Shown: positions 51,301 through 63,780, counted from the stretch's first letter. The stretch is 64,000 nt of DNA from Hybos culiciformis (GCA_964007475.1 OZ023273.1:113941812-114005811), one strand, 5' to 3'. A program made the numbers and translations. The notes: generated from the letters alone by a model not told the origin.

Positions 51301-54300
51301 TTATATATAAATATTATATATATATAAATATGTAAACAAATTAAAAAACAAGAAACAAAAAAAAAATATATTAATGAAAGAATGAAAAAAAATATTGATA
51401 AAAAAAAAATAAATAAAATTAATAAATAAATTGATAAAAAACTATTTTAGCTACTTTATAAAATTCATAATTTAACTATTATTACAAAACAACCAATAAA
51501 AAATAAAAATTATGAAATAAAATTTGTTATTTTTTTTTTTTTTTTTTTTTTTTTAGTTCATTTTCATACCAGAGTGACTCAAGACTAAGATGACAGAGAT
51601 ATTCGATTCTGGAATATTATAAAAAATAAATAATCCCAAGCCAAATCAGAATTAACATTTCAACTAAGTTTTCTCTTCGCAATTGAAAACATACTTATAG
51701 GATCAATTTAATTATTTTATTAAACACATCTTTTTGCAAAAATCTTTTAAAAATATCATAAAAGTAACTTTTTTAACTTTTACATATATATTGTGGAATT
51801 GGAAACTCTTAAATTAGATTAAAATGTTATCAAACTAGATCAGATCAGATTAGTTTGCAATAATATAACCAAAAACTTAGTTGTTTGTATGCAAGGATTA
51901 ATGCCGTATCAAACGTAAAATTTACACAAAACTGCAAACTATTTTATTAATATTAATTTTACAAATTTCAATTCAAACAGAAATTAAATATTTTAATTAT
52001 AGATATAAATTGTCTTTTTTTTTTAATTTTTCTTCTAATTATAATTTTAATAAAAATTTAAAATTATTTACATCCTTTTTTTTTTTCTTTTAACAAACAA
52101 AAATGTTAATTATGTAAATAAATTCTATATTTTTCTTTAATCATTATATATATATATATATTATATAAAAAAAATATGTAGGAATTATTATAAAATTATA
52201 AAAAGAAAAAATAATAACTTAAATAAGTCATAGGATGATTTCAATAGCAATTAAATTTTTTTAAATTCTGTTCTAATTAAAAGCGCCTATAATATTCTGA
52301 TTTTATAAAATTTTTGATAATTTCTTTTTTCATACAATTTTATATATTTAAATAAATTATTTATAAAAGTATTTTTCTTAAAATTTTTTTTTCTACTCTT
52401 TCTTAAACTAAGAAGACATTTTTTTTTAATAAAGCTTTAATAATTCCAATTTCATCTTTTTTTATAGGTAATACAATATTTATCATATTATATAAATATT
52501 ATAGAAAAAATTTAGAAGACAAACTAAAAATAATATTATGTATATCAAAAAAATTTTCCCCAAAATATACCATTAAATTTTACACATCTATTATTAAGTA
52601 TATTAAACGAATATATTATTTCAATAGTGCTTTCATAATTTTATATAAAATAAAAAAATTAAAATTACACTATCCATTATAATTATAAATGAAATTTATA
52701 TAAAATTTATAATTGAAATGGAATTTATTGCAAACTTTGCTTTTGTGTTTTTATTTATTACATATTATTATATACTATTGAACAAATATCACAAAGTCAG
52801 GATAAAATTATAATAGTGTTGTTCTATTATCTAAAATAAACAAAAAAAAAACTGATTTTAAGATTGTGTAAAACATATTTTTTAAATAATATTTATTTTA
52901 ATTAAAACATTTAGTTACTATTGTCTATTTGATTCCAATGGCGAAAATTAAAAAAAAAAAAAAAAACAATAAAAAAGTCATACAAAATGACAATTAATTA
53001 AAAATAAAATTCATCATTCATAAAATTAAAAAAAAAAAACAAAAAAAAAAAGGAAATATTTATACTAACAAACTTTATAAATATATAAACAAACATTAAA
53101 ATACATAAAATGATAATATAATATAATATAAATAATTTGAAAATAAAATTCATTTTGTATATTATAATTTTAGCTTTGAATGGAAAATCATTGAAAAAAG
53201 GAAACTAATATACATAATATATTATACTATATTATATATATATAAACTATATAATTGATTAAAAACTGAAAAATACAATTTTTCTGAATAAAAACATAAA
53301 TTTTCAAACACCAACCAAAATAAATTTTTTCTAAGTTTATTTTTGACTTTTTCAAAAAAAAAAAAAAAACAAAAAACATTGAAATAAACAAAAAAATAAA
53401 ATACAACCTATTACTATTTCTTTAAAAAAAAAATAAATAAATCTAAAAGCAATGTCCTCCTGATTCTTCTTGCGAATCTCTTCTAAGGTATTAATCAATT
53501 ATCACTCCGTGTCACTATCTAAGTTTATTTGTTTCTGGATTAAGCTTCAGCATTCTCCTGAAGCATGGTAAAGATAATTCGAGTACTGTATTTGAATTAC
53601 AACATTGGTCAACAACGATTCTGATGATAATTTTGGCAAAGTGTTATTGCTTAAAATTGAACTTTTTTCCCAAATTATAACATTAAAGTATTATGAATGA
53701 AGATAGTTTTTCAATTCCAGTTTCCTTGAATTTACATAAAACAAAAAGATATAAATTTTAGACCATTATTTCGGAAAACATGGCATTGTTCATAAACTGT
53801 AATTAATTCAGTCGAACCTAGTGTAATTTTGTTGTGGTGATTAAGTTATTGATCATTATGATTCTAAAAACCATTTCTTAAGTTATTCAGTTCCGTTTTA
53901 TTAATATTAATATATTATATTTTCCATCATATATTCCATCATGGCTTGTTGTTATCCTATACTCAAGACTTGTAGTTTTATCTTATTTTGAAATAAGTAG
54001 TTATTTATTTTAATGATTTTGTATGGAGCATTCTACTTCAATAAATTAACAAATTATTTATAAAATCTTCGCATTCCCTCTAGAATCGAAGAATTTATTT
54101 AGGTATATAAATATAATTCTAGATTCTAGATCGAGGAATTTATTTAGATACATAAATATAATTTTAAGCCTTAATTAAAGCCTTGTCCTATCTATATTAA
54201 CATTTGTCGCAATATTAAATGAGCAACATCCACGGATTTTAGATACCTATAAATATATATGTTAATATAGTACAAGATTATAAGAATTAAAATTATGTTT

Positions 54301-55211
54301 ATATAACTACATAAATTCCTCCATCTAGAATCATCTAGTATAGAGAGTTATTCTCTAGGTCTAGGACATAAATGAATAAAATCAATATTAAGCGATTAAT
54401 ATATTGCATTATTAATTACTACATACATAGGTACATATATTTAAAACGAAAAGAATAGAAAGAAATAAGAATAGAAAGAAATAAGAGTCCTACATTTTTC
54501 TTTAAATTGTGAAAAGAAGTTTAATTTAAAATTAAACTTCACAAAATAACGTTGACTTCTTAAAACTTAGTTTTGGTAAGTTTTATAGAACATCCATACA
54601 ATCTTTCTTATATTTTTTGGACAGGTCATATAAATTTTAAACATTTTTTTTTAGCAATGGTTTATTTTTTTTTTTCCATTCCTTCTATTTTCATATTCTA
54701 TGATGATTTTTATTTTTGTTTTGTATCTCAACTTCGGCTGAGTGATTAATTAAGTCGGCTCATAGATCAAGATATTTAACGATAAAATTTTTAAAATAAT
54801 TTTTATGAAAATTTTAGAATTATTCTACTAACAATTTTTTTTTAAATAATTAAATAAAAAAATGAATTTGTTTTAATTAAGAAAATACTTTAATTAATAT
54901 TAATTTTTTTTTTAACTTAAATAAAATATGAACTCAATAAAACGGCGTTTAACGACTTTGAGCTTATTACCTTTGTATACAATTTCTTATATTTTAACTT
55001 TTTATATTGGCACGGCGCTATTTTCAATTTATCTGCGGCTCCAAATCTGAAATTATAAAAAAATTATGGTACAAAAATTGAAATCAACAAAGTAATCGTT
55101 GTTTTTATTTGATCTTGAAGTTAGGTATATGAAGTGCTGAAATTTTTTTTAATTTTTTATTTTTTACATTAAAAAAATAAAATTTATAAATCGGCAAACA
55201 AAAAATCAAAA
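48393..55211. other. AT-rich intergenic region between Cka and the kleisin gene
   Basis: Almost 7 kb of AT-rich sequence, very dense in A-runs. A diverged tandem duplication occurs at about 54079-54165 (GAATTTATTTAG...ATAAATATAAT twice) and a short GAATAGAAAGAAATAA duplication near 54450-54485. No coding frame above chance. The Cka 3' UTR occupies the left end; 5' UTR and promoter of the kleisin gene should lie near the right end, where a less AT-rich patch (GGCACGGCGCTATTTTC) stands at about 55010. Confidence 0.5.
48514..48519 (+). terminator. poly(A) signal of Cka
   Basis: AATAAA about 120 bases after the Cka stop codon, in ATCAATAAATTTT. An earlier AATAAAATT directly after the stop is also possible. 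Confidence 0.35.
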
Positions 55212-58200
55212 ATGGGTAAAGTTCTTTACGATTTTATATCACAAATAAATCAGAATGAAAGATTTCGAATGTGCTGGATGATAGCAGTAAATCCAAAGCA
55301 ATTCTTTTCATTTTTTAGCAAAGAAGCAATCGAAAATCTTAATATTAATCTTTTGTGGTAATTAAAAAAAAATTTTCTTTATTTTTTTATTTTTTTTTAA
55401 ATTGTAAAATATTTTTATTTTAAACAAATTTTTTTTAAAGTTTATTGTGGAAATTTAGTAAATTAGATAGGCATATCTAACCTACCTAGGTATAAAAACA
55501 GTTATAAGAGATGTCAAAATTTTGTGATGTTCTCCTATCTATACCTACCTAACTGCCTAGCCTAGCTATTTGTATTTTAATTAAGAAAATCAAATTAAAG
55601 TGTCTCCCTACTCACCAATGCAGGCCGCTGTCATATTTACGGCGATACTACAGTTTCCTTGAACCACTCAGAATGGCTGAAACTTAGAGGATGGCTGAAA
55701 CCCAAAAATTGGTTTCAGTTTTGGGAGTTTGTGCACCGCTTCTACCCCATCCCCACCAAGTTTCAACCCATTCTGAGTGGTTCAAGGAAACTTTAGTTTA
55801 GCCATATTTACTTATTTTTAAAAAGTAGAGTCTATACCTGTACCTAGCTTGAAACTTATCTTATAGGATTAAAAATAATTCCTAATAGGCTCCCAGGAAA
55901 TCATTTCTAGGTAAGGTCCTAGGTAGAAATTAACTAGTGGTATCGAACAAGACAGATCACAAAAATCTAACGATAATCCTTTTCTCAAATTTTATTTTGA
56001 TGGAATTCTTAAAAAATAATGTTGGAAGTTTTATTATCACTCTTCGAGGAAAGAAGAATTAAATTTTTGCTTATTTTTACGATATAGAAACCTCCTATTA
56101 AAAATTAATAGAAACCTCCTATTAAAAATTAATAGAAACCTCCTAATAGATATTTTGTACTTTCGGATCCAAATTTGTTTTTTCTTTTTTAAAAATATTA
56201 AATTGCTCAATGAAATAGAATGTATTCCTATAGTTATACATACTTTGACAAGTACCTATACCTGCCCACTTATATATTTATTATTTATTATTAACATAAT
56301 GTACGACTTCTAGTGATGATGTTTTGAATGCGTCCAAAATAGTAACTACTCAAAATCGGCGACAAAGATGGCCACTTCGTTCAATCGCTCAATTACTTTT
56401 TGGAATAACAATGATTTATAAAAATCAAGTTGATTTTTTGTACGGTAAGTTTATCGATAAAAGTTCTCCAATAAGTACGTAATATATATATTTTTTAAAT
56501 TTTAAAGTACAGATAGACAATAAATTATGCATTTCTTCTTTTAAATACATACAAATAACAATTGCAATTACGAGAAAAAGGATATTTTTATTCTTTTTAT
56601 TTTTAATATTTACTTTGCTGCGTACACGTAAATTACAATTCATTGTAAAGTGAGTTGTGCAAGGCCTTAGAACTTTCTATTGTCATTAATAATCAACTGA
56701 ACGGTCCCTAATTTAGCAAATAAAGACTTTTGTTTAACAAATACGACTTGTTTGAAAAAAAGAAATATTTGCTTCGGTACCAATTGTTTTTCATATTATT
56801 TTTTTTTTTTAGAACAATCGCAGATTTTATTTTCCAGAAAGATTTTTTTGGAATCATTAAGAAGTCAGTGGTAAGTGTAACCTGTTTATTTTATTTTTGA
56901 TTATTACTTAATTTTTATATAAATTCAGTGGATCACAGAAGAATAAATCTACATCTAGTAAGAAAGGAGTATCGAAAAATCGAAAATTATCAATAGATTA
57001 TTCAAGAAGTTTAAATGTTGATGTTGAAGAATTAATTTCAAATTTTGAAAATGGGTCTGTAAATTTCGCTAACAGAGGTTTAAAAGAAATTCTACCGGTA
57101 AGTATTATAAATTTATTATTCATTTGATTTTAGAAACCTCCCCGTGTAATAATTTTTAAATCAACTCGTTATGAAGTAGCACTTGACACTGCCTTTTCCA
57201 TTACATTTTAAGCCCATAACGGAAGAAAATACTGCTAATGATGCTGACATAACATTGAAGGAATCATTATATCCAAAATGTAATTTTCAATCATGGAGAA
57301 ATTTTGAGTTTGAAAAGCCAGATGAAAATTGTGGTTTCGATGACAATAATGGAAACAGTATTCCGCTTGATAATTTTGACGGTAATTTTATTATATGAAC
57401 GGATTTTTGTTATTATCTTCAAAAATATACACAATTATGAATAATATCTATCGTTTGGAAAAATTAATAATCCTGAATTTATTTGTTATTTTTTAGATTT
57501 TTATTCAGATATAAGAGATAATATACAATGCGCCAGCTCACCTATTTCCAGGAATTTACAAAATCTTAACTGTTATGAATCGAGGAAAACTCCTGAAAGA
57601 CATGAAGACGACCTGATCAATCAGAGAAACGTAATTTTATTTATTTTTTATTCAAAAATATACTATGCATAATGTTAACGTTTATTATTAATAGTGAAAA
57701 AAGCAATATATACAAAAATAAAAAATGAGGCAGTCATTCCATTTGATAGTAAATACAAAGCTTTCGAATGCAAAGAAACAAAAAAAAAAAAACTATTATT
57801 AAAAATAGGATCTAGATCGTGAACTGTTATTTCTCTTTATTACATTTGCTATAAAACTAAAAACTTAAAAGTGATTACCCAATTTTTTAAATTTTACTTA
57901 CATATACTGTTTTTTTTCCACGACATTTATATCTCATGTGATATGTTGAACTTGATGCATTTTTTGTGATGATGTGCGACTGACTTGCCTAAAGTTTTCA
58001 AACAATAATGAGAACAAAAACTTTTTAGGACTTATAGTTATGATGTCAAAACTGAAAACTAATTAGGTATATTCAAAATATGTATAACTTTGAAGTTTTT
58101 GATTACATTTTTCGAAATCAACTGTGTATATCGAATATTTCGTAAACCTTAACGTTATATGAGAAAAAATTTTCCAGCAGTTTCTGTTATGTTATTTATG

Positions 58201-61062
58201 CTAAAAATTTAAATTTCAACTAAAATATTTAAAAAAAAAATAAATTTAAGGAATTACCTTTATCGATTATCGAATTTGATCCCACAAACAATCTTGAAAA
58301 ATCTGATAATAATATCAATATTGGAACCATTGCACCAATAACTATACCAAATCAATCAAAGAGAAAGCAGTCCTTAGAAAATGAATTCGAAAATCTATCA
58401 ACAGTTAATATTAAGCGTCTAAAGCATAAACATAATCGAAAATTAGAAATTGATAACAATATTGAATATACGATTCAGGAATTGTACCAAAGATCTCTTG
58501 CGTATGATACTTTCAGAATTTTCGTGAGTATACTAATAATTTATATTATATCGTCTGCTGAGAAATGAAACAACGTATGACATTTATACGTCATTATTTG
58601 ACAATAGCACCATTCGATTCCTCGTACTCGATTTTATAAGTACAACTACTTTGCAATATTCTTAATGTTGATTAAAATGTGTTTTTTAGATGAAAATTGT
58701 ACGCTACTTGATATTTTTTCATACGTTTTTTTTAATTTTCAAATCTTTAAATTCAAATTACTCGAAACTATACTTTTCATTATACGTTGTTTCATTTCTG
58801 AGCAGGCGATATATAGTATAAAGTAATTATAAAAAAATTAATGTTAATAAAAGAAATAAAAAAACTTTTAGGAGCCGAGAAAAGATGTCGTTCCTGTTTA
58901 TGAGCAGAAAAAAATTTCAGCACAAAATTTGCTATCGAGACCAGGATTCAAGTATGTACAAAACGTTAGGCTGAATTTAATTTAATCATTAAAATATTAA
59001 ATTACTTTTAATATATCAAAAAACAAATAGTAAATGGGGCTTATTTTATTTGAATATTGTTGAACACGGCTTCATATTCACGTTCATATTTTTTTTTCAA
59101 GTATTTACATTAATGAATTCTTTATTCCAAATATTATAAACAGTTTCGGTTTTTACGGAAAGAGTGCATGTAACAGTTTCGTATGGACAGTTTCCGTGCC
59201 TCTGAAACCTCTAAATTTTCCACTACATTTTTTGTATTTTAAATATTTGAGAATTTCAGAGATGTTATTTTTATCATTATTTTGTTTTTTTTTTTTGCCA
59301 AAAACCAGATAAAAAAATTGATCAGTCGCAACCGATATTTTTATGGTTAATAAGAGTTTAAGACCGAAACATTTTTCTAGTTAAAAAAAAAAACTTTGTT
59401 TCGAATTGACAAATTCATGACAAAAACAAGAATTTTTTTTCTTTCTTTTTAGAATTATATCTGTTAAACTTGCTGAACATTTTTCGAAACATTTGAAAAT
59501 TCTTAAAAAAAAGAAAGTTTCGAAAAAACTTCTTAAGAAATCAAAATTAAATACAAATAATGAAATAAATGAAGTTAATGTTACATTAATGGAACCGGAG
59601 GTAGTATTTCCAAATAATATGCCAATCAATAATATGACTACTAGAAGAATATATAGTCAAGATCAAGTATTAAAAGAAATTTTTGAATTTAATACACCGC
59701 GCGAAGAACATGAAATTATTAAAAAGCTAAATGAAAAGAGTAGTAATATTTACGTGAGTCCTATTGATGTTCTCAACGAACACTTTGAGGATAACGAGAG
59801 TTTTGGAAATAAAAAAAATTTTACTACGAAAAATATCAAGGTAAAATTTCCTTTTTTTTTTCTTAGCCATCATTAATTATTTTTATCCAATATATATTAC
59901 AATTGCAATCATTTGACAAAAGTATTTAATTGCCTAATAGTGTACTGAGAAAATAATTCGATATCCAATAAAAAATAGGTTTTTTAATTAATTATGTCGT
60001 TGCTACAATAATTTTTGTTTTAGAAGAGAAATTTAATATTGCATTTGCTTTAAAAAAAATTATATCATATTATACCTACTGGCACTATTCCTTTGCATCA
60101 TGCAGTATCCCACTTCAGTATTCCTCATATAGTATCTTAGTATGAAAGAGTCCTAAATAATTTTATTTGTGTTCAAATTGATACGAGTGGATATATTTTT
60201 TGTTTTTGGTTTGTTTCTGCTGGTGCTAGGGAAAAGTATTTACATAAAAGATTTATATAAAGGATTTATACAAAAAATAATAGGATATTTTTATTTATAT
60301 TTTAGAAAGTACTGAAACTTGTGCAACAAGAACTCAAGGCTAATGATTTGGATGGAAATATTTTACATAATTCGGATCATTTAGAAAAAATACGGTAAAA
60401 AATAAAAAATAATAGTATGTATTAATACATAAATTATTTGTTTTTACTGATTGATGATTATTACTACATCTTTACTAAATAACGAAAAACTGATCGATAT
60501 AAAATTTTATTCTTTCTTTTATTTTTAGTTCTAAATTCGATAAAATTTCAGTTTTCGAAAAACTATTGAAATTATGGAGTCATAATGTTTCTCCTATAAA
60601 TATGGGTTCCATCTGTAATGTGGAAGCCAATACACGTTTCGGCGCTGCGCTTGCTTTTTCATCCGTTTTAGGTAAGATATTAAAACTAATATTGTTATAA
60701 ATGTTGAAATGCTTTTACTTTAATGTTCAGGATGAATTCAAAAATATTATCAAAAACCTTTTGGAAGTTTGATTTGGTCGAAAGCTTTTGCTTTTGTAGT
60801 ATTTTGAAAGTTTTATAATCTTGATAAGTGAAGTGAGTTAAATAAAATGTCATATGGAATATTTTATCATAAGATCAGAGGCCCTCCCTTGTATAATACA
60901 TAATTAATTAAATTTTTTAGTTGAATATTTAAATTTTCAATAATTCGTTTAGTGTTGGCATCACATCGCTTTGTCAACATAGTTAAAAATAATGAAACTC
61001 ATGAAATTATCCACTTGGATATGGGTGAAAAAGTTATTGAAATTTTCAAAGCCAATAATTGA
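55212..61062 (+). CDS. c(2)M: alpha-kleisin, C(2)M/Rec8-like meiotic cohesin subunit
   Basis: Twelve exons join in frame at GT-AG borders to 629 aa: 55212-55357, 56314-56444, 56813-56870, 56929-57097, 57213-57381, 57497-57630, 58251-58523, 58872-58951, 59453-59840, 60306-60394, 60529-60671, 60953-61062. Kleisins close the SMC ring; Rec8 and fly C(2)M act in meiotic chromosome axes. The N-terminal 110 residues follow the kleisin-N pattern: RFRMCWMIAVNPKQ matches the Rad21 AKIWLAAHWDKK position, and QLLFGITMIYKNQVDFLYEQ matches its LLLGVVRIYxRKxxYLL helix. The middle is Asn/Lys/Glu-rich and disordered-looking. Residues about 546-629 resemble the kleisin C-terminal winged helix (TRFGAALAFSSVLVLASHRF). 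The long divergent middle argues against Rad21 itself. Orthology to C(2)M rather than Rec8 is inference from the presumed dipteran source. AATAAA occurs at 61226 and 61240. Confidence 0.75.
55647..55797. mobile_element. 151-bp TIR element in kleisin intron 1
   Basis: Terminal inverted repeats ACTACAGTTTCCTTGAACCA and, at the right in reverse complement, ACTAAAGTTTCCTTGAACCA; both continue CTCAGAATGG, so arms are about 30 bp. The interior (TTTCAGTTTTGGGAGTTTG, ACCGCTTCTACCCC) matches the partial element at 63948-64000, and the TIR core matches the nested element at 27282-27576. Confidence 0.75.
55975..56082. repeat. short element, family copy 3, in kleisin intron 1
   Basis: Contains AATCCTTTTCTCAA, ATTTTATTTTGATGGAATTC and, after an insertion, AATTAAATTTTTGCTTATTT, the same order of blocks as at 44908-44963. 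Terminal inverted repeats are not obvious in this copy, which may be decayed. Confidence 0.4.
56085..56148 (+). repeat. 24-bp tandem repeat, about 2.6 copies
   Basis: The unit TAGAAACCTCCTATTAAAAA followed by TTAA repeats at 56085, 56109 and 56133 (the last partial), within kleisin intron 1. The first two copies are identical, so the duplication is recent or homogenised. Confidence 0.9.
58551..58809. mobile_element. 259-bp TIR element in kleisin intron 7, TA flanks
   Basis: The left end TCGTCTGCTGAGAAATGAAA and the right end in reverse complement TCGCCTGCTCAGAAATGAAA pair with two mismatches, and both continue CAACGTAT. TA dinucleotides stand on both sides. No coding frame. It sits cleanly inside the intron between the exons ending at 58523 and starting at 58872. 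Confidence 0.75.
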
Positions 61063-62574
61063 GATGTGCGCCAGTTTGTTTAAAATATTTTTGTTAAAAT
61101 TTTTTAGAGTAATTTTTCTTTCATCAATTTATTATTTATATTTAACACTTCAACCAATTAACTAAAGAGGTTACACTTAAAGGGATGTTAGTGTAAAGAT
61201 CCAGTATTACGACATTGTTCCGTAAAATAAATTGTGTTAAATAAAATGTTTTGTTAGTTGATTATTGATAAGTTTTTTTTTTTTTTTACATTTGAAATAT
61301 TGTGAAATAATAATTTATTGTAAATAATTGAAATTTTTTATATCAAGATGTTGTTTTGTGAAATTACATTAAACCAATTAATCAAACGTTAAATATTATA
61401 CAATTATTAAGTTATCGTTCATGTATTACGACATGATTTCATAACAAAATTGACTTCGATTTAAAAAATTTGAATTGTCAAAAATATACGAACCAAATAA
61501 AAGGTTTTATTATGTTGAATATTACTCAGTGGTCTTAGTTAAGACATTCGTATTAATGTTTACCCATTTGAGGTATTGTTCGTTAATTTCTTATGTTTTA
61601 ATTTATTATTAGTTTTATAAGTTTTTTTTCCAAATTTAAGTAGAACATTTTTATATCAAGATTTAATTTGTTAAAATATTCCTAAAATTAATCAAAGGGT
61701 ACAAATCATGTGTTTCGGAAATAAAGTTCATGTTCTGTTCATGTTCATGATTTCATAAGATATAATATTATGTTTAATTTTATTAAAAAATCTATAAAAT
61801 CTAACAGATTTTATTATGTTGAATATAATCATTGGTCTTAGTTAAGTCTTATTAAGTTTTATTACTTTAATTTCTTTTGTTTAATATTTTTGTTAAAAAT
61901 AAAAATTTGAAAAATCAACTTATTTTAGTTATTAATTTGTTTTAATATCAAAAAAAGGATCAATATCTATGAAATGGCAGATGAAGATATTAGCGTGTAC
62001 CAAAACACAGGAAATAAGCAAAGAAAGAATTTACTACTGAAAACCTACCTAGTAATGAACGTAAATAATAATTATCTTTCCATACTCCTATGCATGCACT
62101 TCAATTAATCACTAAATTTCTTCAACTTTTCCAATGAATCTATACAATCTGAGGCCTTTATATATTCTATAACAGAAATATTTTGGTGTTAAATGTAACG
62201 ATAGCATTGTTGTTTTAATGTAGAATTGGAAATAATGCTACCAGTATGCAGTAGATAATAAGTTTTAAATAGAAGGAAACGGATACGAAAACGGATACGT
62301 AATTTATTTGAATTTGATATGTTGCTCAGCCTTGCGAATGATTTGATTTCTCCATTGCTACGAGAAGGTTAGAATTTTGATTCTTAAATCAATTTAATTT
62401 TTTTTTATGTACATTAAATTAAATTTATTTTGTTAAAAATAATTTTTACAAACTACGATATAGAATTAATGAATAATATATATTTTATATTATTAATTGA
62501 ATAACCCAATAACAAAAAAGTAATAAATTTTTTTTTTAAACAGTTTTCAATGTTTCAGTTCGACAATTGAAATT
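61063..62574. other. convergent intergenic region between kleisin and H3 variant
   Basis: AT-rich region with the 3' UTRs of two genes that point at each other. Poly(A) signals of the kleisin gene lie at 61226 and 61240. A minus-strand AATAAA near 62429 could serve the histone gene. No canonical histone-mRNA stem-loop was seen after the H3-variant stop. Sequences around 61500-61560 and 61790-61860 share TTTTATTATGTTGAATAT and GGTCTTAGTTAAG, a diverged duplication. Confidence 0.45.
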
Positions 62575-63021
62575 TCAATAAACTGATGTTCTATCACCTC
62601 TAATACGCATCGCCAATTTCATATCTTTTGGCATAATGGTAACCCTTTTAGCATGAATTGCTAACAAATTTGTATCGTCAAATAATCCAACTAAATAAGC
62701 TTCAGCAGCTTCTTGTAAAGCACCAAGACTGTCAATAGAAAACCGTAAATTCAATTTTAGACGTAGACCAATTTCACGAACCAATCTTTGAAATGGAATT
62801 TTTTTAATCACTAAATCAGTGGTCTTTTGGTATCGCCGTATTTCTCGCAAAGCTACTGTTCCTGGGCGATAACGTCTTTTTTTTATTTTTACGCGTGAAA
62901 CATCCATTGATTTCTTCGTTGCTTTTCTAGCCTCATTGTTTTTTCTTTTTGTTTCTAAAATTTTCTCTACATAAGACTTTCCACCTGTTGATTTTCTTGC
63001 TGTATTTTTAATTCGGACCAT
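62575..63021 (-). CDS. divergent histone H3 variant, intronless, 148 aa
   Basis: A single-exon H3-fold protein, 12 residues longer than canonical H3 (135-136). The tail begins [14 protein letters not shown], keeping positions K4, K9, S10 and K14, then diverges into a 9-residue-longer Lys/Arg-rich tail before [16 protein letters not shown]. The core keeps [29 protein letters not shown] and [12 protein letters not shown]; Cys110 is Leu, and the C terminus runs RGDRTSVY. Gly at the H3.3-type position (GALQEA) suggests origin from H3.3. Loop 1 (RLKLNLRF) has the H3 length, without the insertion usual in CENP-A, so it is not an obvious centromeric H3. The many core changes imply a specialised, perhaps germline or centromere-related, role. 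Absence of introns, of sister histone genes and of a 3' stem-loop suggests a replication-independent or retroposed copy. It lies tail to tail with the kleisin gene. Confidence 0.85.
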   Translation of the reverse strand: MVRIKNTARKSTGGKSYVEKILETKRKNNEARKATKKSMDVSRVKIKKRRYRPGTVALREIRRYQKTTDLVIKKIPFQRLVREIGLRLKLNLRFSIDSLGALQEAAEAYLVGLFDDTNLLAIHAKRVTIMPKDMKLAMRIRGDRTSVY

Positions 63022-63552
63022 ATTTCTTTGATCGTTTTTCCACTTGGATTATTTGTAAGATTCTAAAAGTAGATAAAATTAGGATCATTTTTGAATTAGG
63101 GAATATTAATTAAAATGTAATGATCAGAAATGAATTAAAATGTTTATTTTAAGATTAAAAAAAAAATACAAATGAAAAGACGTTTTTGAAGATAGGTAAA
63201 CTTACATTTGATTAGGTTTCTAAGTACCTATACGTGAAACTAGGTAGGTAAACTAAGTAAAATTTTAATCAATAAAATTATAGTAGTCAGTTGTCAATTG
63301 CAGTCAGCCCAATAAAAAAAATTAACCCTAGAATGTCACCATGTATTCTAGTTTCTTCTTTTATCCTTTTGTTCGTCAGCCTAAAAAAGAAGAAAAATGT
63401 TAGTTCTAACATTAAAAAAAAAATACAAAAATTGATGAGACCTCACTAATCAAATGCTCTGCCGAATTAAATGCACGATTTTTTTAGTACCTAGGTAGGT
63501 CTTTTGTAGGTCTTCTTTAGATTAATAAGTAGATGGGTACCTTCGACAAAGC
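63022..63552. other. upstream region of the H3 variant
   Basis: AT-rich sequence with TAGGTAGGTA-type stretches. On the minus strand TCTACTTTTAG just upstream of the start codon could be an acceptor for a 5' UTR intron. No other gene seen. Confidence 0.35.
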
Positions 63553-63780
63553 TATACTGACCATATTTGTCCCGCTTAATGCGGGACAAATGCGGGACAT
63601 TTTTAGTTATTCGCAAATATCTCGAAAACGGTGCCCTTTGATAGTTTTTAAGTTCCAGTGCTTTTTGAATAGGTAATTAAAAGTTGGATTGATGGTTACC
63701 GAAGGTTGGAAAAACCTTAAAAAATGCTGTAAAACGCACCGTTTTCGAGATATTTGCGAATAACTAATATGGTCAGTATA
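63553..63780. mobile_element. TIR element with TA flanks, internal GCGGGACAAATG motif
   Basis: The left end TACTGACCATATT pairs with AATATGGTCAGTA at the right, inside flanking TA dinucleotides (63553-63554 and 63779-63780). A second inverted pair, TAGTTATTCGCAAATATCTC followed by GAAAACGGTGC, lies at 63604-63634 and near the right end. Only the left half carries TTTGTCCCGC...GCGGGACAAATGCGGGACAT, itself a small palindrome. No coding frame. Confidence 0.75.

Noticed and set aside
57183..57398. Separate small gene at 57183-57398
   Set aside because: It is exon 5 of the kleisin gene read through its splice sites; the first ten codons belong to the preceding intron.
62575..63021. Firm assignment of the H3 variant as CENP-A/Cid
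   Set aside because: Loop 1 has ordinary H3 length and the tail start is H3-like, so I leave the class open.
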